A stretch of 64,000 bases of DNA from Bradysia coprophila. Its lineage: Eukaryota > Arthropoda > Insecta > Diptera > Sciaridae. The DNA is taken from the NCBI RefSeq assembly GCF_014529535.1, contig NW_023503293.1:3676741-3740740 (forward strand). Direction: 5' to 3'. Of this stretch, positions 59,244 to 64,000 are shown one piece after another. The notes beneath the pieces were generated by a model, which saw only the letters and a list, made by a program, of their open reading frames with translations, did no database searches and was not told the origin of the DNA. How positions within the stretch are numbered: the stretch's first letter is position 1; each line of letters begins with the position of its first letter. Made by a program: the position numbers and the translations under genes.

Positions 59244-59768
59244 GATGAAACAGTTTGTCGATGAGATGTTAAAAGACATGAAAAACCTATATGATTAACG
59301 GTCAATTGAATAAAACTATTGCTTTGAAATGTGTGAGGGTTAAACACTTCATCAAAAGTGAAATTTGATATTTTTTCCATTATGTATTGCCTGCTTTAAA
59401 AAAAGAAGAGAAATTTTGCTACCTATTTTTATGATATATCACGCTAGGAGACTGCTAATGCTTTAAGTTTACTTTGATAAATAAAATGATACTGAGTTTA
59501 AACACAATCGTCTGTTGTTCTGAGTAATTGGAAGTAGACCTGGCAGACTCTAAACAATTTAAAACGTTTTCTAGAAATGGGAGAAAGTTAATCAAAAGGT
59601 AAGCTTTCCCATAAAAGTGCCCAAAATTTTGTTTGAATTTTCGTAAGAAGTCAGCTGAAAATTAAAGAACGAGCGAATAAATAAAGACAATATTTATTTA
59701 AAGTGAAAAAAAGACTGCTCGCGTACGGCGCAGTCAGTAAAAAAAACGATCTTTTCAATCAACAAATA
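59244..59768. other. UCHL3 3' UTR and flank
   Basis: Holds AATAAA at 59309-59314 and another near 59480; no gene seen. Confidence 0.5.
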
Positions 59769-60131
59769 TTACAATAAATAAAAATCATCCGCTCTATTAT
59801 TTCCTAAAGTTCCAAGAATACATGCCACATTGCCTCTTTGTATGGCAATAGAAATTTTCTGCAACAGATAATCTTTGAAACGTGGCTCCCCTGATGCTCT
59901 CTCCACTAATGATCCGAACTTGTCAACAAATTTCTTTGTTTCTGGTCCCATGCAACCTAATGATTCAAAGGCAAGGGGGGTAAATAAATAGTTTTCTTTA
60001 AGACGCATATAATGATTATGATTAAATCTCTCCGCTTTATCTGCAATATACCCTGCTTTCTTAGAGGATTCACCGATGTATGAAGGAGCCAAAGTATCAC
60101 GTATTGGTACACCTGACCTGACCTGACACAA
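59769..60131 (-). mobile_element. LINE relic, C-terminal end of reverse transcriptase protein
   Basis: The minus-strand frame ends with LFTPLAFESLGCMGPETKKF, GEPRFKDYLLQKISIAIQRG and NVACILGTLG, the hallmark tail of LINE-encoded proteins in many animals (FxPLAxETLG...GP; QRISIAIQRGN). KAGYIADKAERFNHNHY just before fits too. No catalytic part is present and no poly(A) tail is obvious. A different element from the one at 19.1-20.1 kb. Confidence 0.75.
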
Positions 60132-61840
60132 TCAAGCCTGGTGCCTTTGCACACGACCAGAAGGATATGAACGTTGGAACTTTGGTAGCACAAAGTGTTA
60201 TCGACAGAACCACCTTTTGATCCAAGTTATATAATGGATGTGAGTCCAAAAATAACAGCGCTGGCCCGCAACTTGACATGTATAACTTAAAACTAACAAC
60301 AACCACCGTCGCTCGACTTGTGGCCGGACTAGCTACTAAATTCGTCTCAATATAGTTCATTGAAATTACCTGTAATCAGAGGACCTGATTTACCTGAGTC
60401 AGTTGCATCTGTTCATTAAAGTTAGTACCTTGTTTGCCCATTCCATTCGATTCGTCGTCTTGACTTGACTTGACTTCAGTAACCAAAATGTGCTCCTGTG
60501 AGCGATTCAATGATAACACTGAACGTGAGGACTTTGGCACGATTGTGAGTCATACCCTAATCCCCCCTTTTCGTTCTCCTTGATAATATTCAAAGCACAC
60601 ATCACTAAATGTCTTTACGTTACAATTCAACTCCCACCTATTGACATTCTGGTCTACTCTGGTCCACTCTGGTCTACTGTTATATACCACAGAGTATTTT
60701 CTGTGGTAACTAACTCAACCACCGTCGCACGATCTGTGTGGTCAGACTAACTATACACGGCAGTGGGGAGATGAACCAACCACCTGAGCTCTTTCGTTGC
60801 TCGGAAATACTTTTGTATCGAATTGGTATCGTTTGTATAAGTGAAGAAAATTGCCTGTAGCAGGAGACTTACCAAACCACACGTCATAAAAACCATTCAA
60901 TCATATCATTCAACAGCATGCATTCTAATGTGACCATGATTACGCATATGGGAAGTATCCACGATGTTATTTCCATTTAGCAGAATTTCACTGAAGCAGA
61001 ATTTCCCTTCTTGTCATCCAAGGCTGACAAGGCTGCGACTGTGATTTTGATATTTCTTCTGCCGCGCATCCTATATCTTGATCATAACATTCATTTGCAC
61101 ATAATATTGGTTCTTCATCGTTCGTTTCATTATCCTCAACGATTCAACCCTAAACCTGACTCAAAACCCGGCGACCCTAATATTTCAAGAGAAGACTCAT
61201 CAACTCTTTTTTTTCTACTAAAACTTTAACATTTATTTAATTATTTTGGTTGACATACGGGTTGTAACTCTCAATGTTAATCTTAATCTTAATGTTCAGG
61301 AGCGCCCTGGACTGGTGCATTTCTGAACTATCAAGAAGATTCAGCGTCTTGAACAATTCTAATCCAAGTGAGATGCAAAACGTTTCTAAGATTTTATCTC
61401 GAAGAATGACTGAGCATTTTTTCACTTTTAAAAAGACTTTGCTTTAAGTGCAAGAAGTGTCACAAGAGCGGCAAATTTTTCAATCCACCAAGGTTGGAAT
61501 ATATTTTAATTAGTTTTCGATAGCTTCCAGGAGATTCAAGCTCCTTTTGACTTCCAAGCTTGTGGAAGATACACCAAGTGACAATGAACTCAATGAAGTC
61601 AAAACGCTAGCGTGATCTCAATTCTCTTGTATTTTGAAGGTGTGTGAGGCACGCTGTTTGAAGTTCTAGTGTTTCTACTCCTTATCGGTGAAGATAACAA
61701 AAAATGACTTAATCTGTGTGTTGGATTGCCACAGAACGGAACATAATATTTGATGATTGGTCATCTGTAAACGACATAGATAAGCGACGAGCTAATGATA
61801 GTGAACAAAATAAAATGTACAGACGACCCAAATTTGTGGC
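60132..61840. other. Intergenic, no gene seen
   Basis: Minus-strand frames at 59957-60360 may be further decayed LINE sequence but carry no clear motif. At 60649-60682 a 10-base word (CTGGT(C)TACT) is repeated three times. Otherwise nothing recognised. Confidence 0.4.
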
Positions 61841-62007
61841 GCAATTTGCTTTAGCTGCTTTTCAGCTGGTCCACTAATACAACTTCACTTCACCTTATAC
61901 TTGTTAATACGAGTTTGATAGCCATTCGCGAGCAGTATAAACAAGATATATAAGGTAACGTGAAGTTATATGAGTAGACCAGCTGAAAAACAGCGGAATT
62001 AAATTGC
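61841..62007. repeat. Foldback element with about 59-bp arms
   Basis: GCAATTTGCTTTAGCTGC...TTTTCAGCTGGTCCACTAAT at the left is mirrored by the right arm (GAGTAGACCAGCTGAAAAA, CAGCGGAATTAAATTGC), with AACTTCACTTCACCTTATA / TATAAGGTAACGTGAAGTT inside. Imperfect, about 85% paired, with a 45-base loop. Confidence 0.75.
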
Positions 62008-62851
62008 ATCACACCATTTGGTTGGGGTTTATTGTATGTCAGAGCAAATCCCAGAAAGTGGAAAACAATTTTTTCATCCTGGAGTACCAAAAACGTCACA
62101 TTCACTCACCAAATTTAGTACCAAAAGAGCAACATTCTCCCCTACTCTTTTCTCTCAATTTTCATTCCCTGTTATGTCATTTTCGATCCTATGTTTATTA
62201 TTTGTCAGATGTGTCAAGTCGTTGGATGCACGCGAATATAATTTTTTTAGTGTTTTGAGACAATGCATTCATAAGGATTGCTTTTGGCATTAATACGGAC
62301 TGCTTTCGGCATTCATAGACTTCGCGGCTTCGCGGAGCTCCGTTTCATCCTCGGACGTTTTCACCACCTGGGTCGAAAACACACCGTTTTGATCCTTGGT
62401 ATGTAACATAACTATTTTTTCGATCATTTAGATACGCGCTGACGGTACATTCAAATTGGAAAACAAATAAGTCGTTCAATTTGCATGATTATATCAATTT
62501 TTATTTATTTATAGTCAGTTAAATGTATTAAACTTTGAAAATTTCCTTTGATTATAGTAAATTTTGTTGTTGTTGTGGTTGTAATTCGAGAAATGTTCAA
62601 TAAATACTTAAACGTGTAACATCTTTTTAAGTGGTACAATACAATAGATTATATGATTCCTGTAAATATACCATGTATATAAATGGTGTGTGTGTGTATA
62701 TGTGTTTGTGTTAAATTTTAACAATCAAATCAATAAAAAAAAATTAAAAGCAAAGATTTTCTCAACCCAAAATTGTTTATATAAATATTACAGTAAGAAA
62801 GAACAATAACAATAATCCCCGTGTGCCGCGGCTGTCTTTCATTTCACATTT
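62008..62851. other. AMP deaminase 3' flank
   Basis: ORFs at 62004-62293 are not supported. A GTGTGTGTGTATATGTGTTTGTG microsatellite-like stretch lies at 62688-62711. The 3' UTR of the AMP deaminase gene should occupy the right part. Confidence 0.4.

Positions 62852-64000
<1,149 letters not shown>

Overview
The window is AT-rich animal DNA with short GT-AG introns (mostly 50-110 bases) and many small foldback and DNA-transposon relics. The gene content (rootletin, hamartin/TSC1, UCHL3, AMP deaminase, SR-25/ARL6IP4, RNFT-type RING protein) and the repeat types (Penelope-like, jockey/CR1-like LINE, hAT MITEs) point to an insect, probably a lower (nematoceran) fly. The species assignment is inference only.

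Layout. 0-3.5 kb: a Penelope-like relic, then the 3' end of an RNFT-type RING gene (+), convergent with a five-exon SR-25/ARL6IP4 gene (-). 3.5-8.8 kb: gene-free, with a hairpin, a tRNA-like SINE remnant and a hAT MITE. 8.8-10.7 kb: a two-exon gene (-) for a membrane-anchored ATP-grasp-like protein of unknown role. 10.7-23.2 kb: repeat-rich, holding foldbacks, a 38-bp satellite whose polarity flips, a LINE relic, and two hAT elements with exact 8-bp target duplications. 23.3 kb: an unrecognised ORF that may be an upstream exon. 29.3-36.0 kb: the rootletin gene (+), 13 exons resolved. 36-51 kb: repeat-rich; two 1.2-kb copies of one element in opposite orientation bracket a single-exon secreted-protein gene and a possible two-exon small gene. 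51.3-55.1 kb: hamartin/TSC1 (-), five exons, complete. 57.9-59.2 kb: UCHL3-type deubiquitinase (+), five exons, complete. 59.8-60.1 kb: a second LINE relic. 62.9-64.0 kb: the last three exons of AMP deaminase (-), running off the window.

The genes do not form a pathway: they are ordinary housekeeping or cytoskeletal genes with independent roles (TORC1 restraint, ciliary rootlet, ubiquitin recycling, purine nucleotide balance, RNA-processing-associated SR protein). All exon boundaries were derived by hand from splice signals, reading phase and family resemblance, and every complete multi-exon model closes in frame. I did not find a convincing new multi-gene system. The best candidates for a second look are the ATP-grasp membrane protein, the opposed 1.2-kb elements around a secreted-protein gene, the polarity-switching satellite and a minimal 34-bp TIR-only palindrome with a target duplication.
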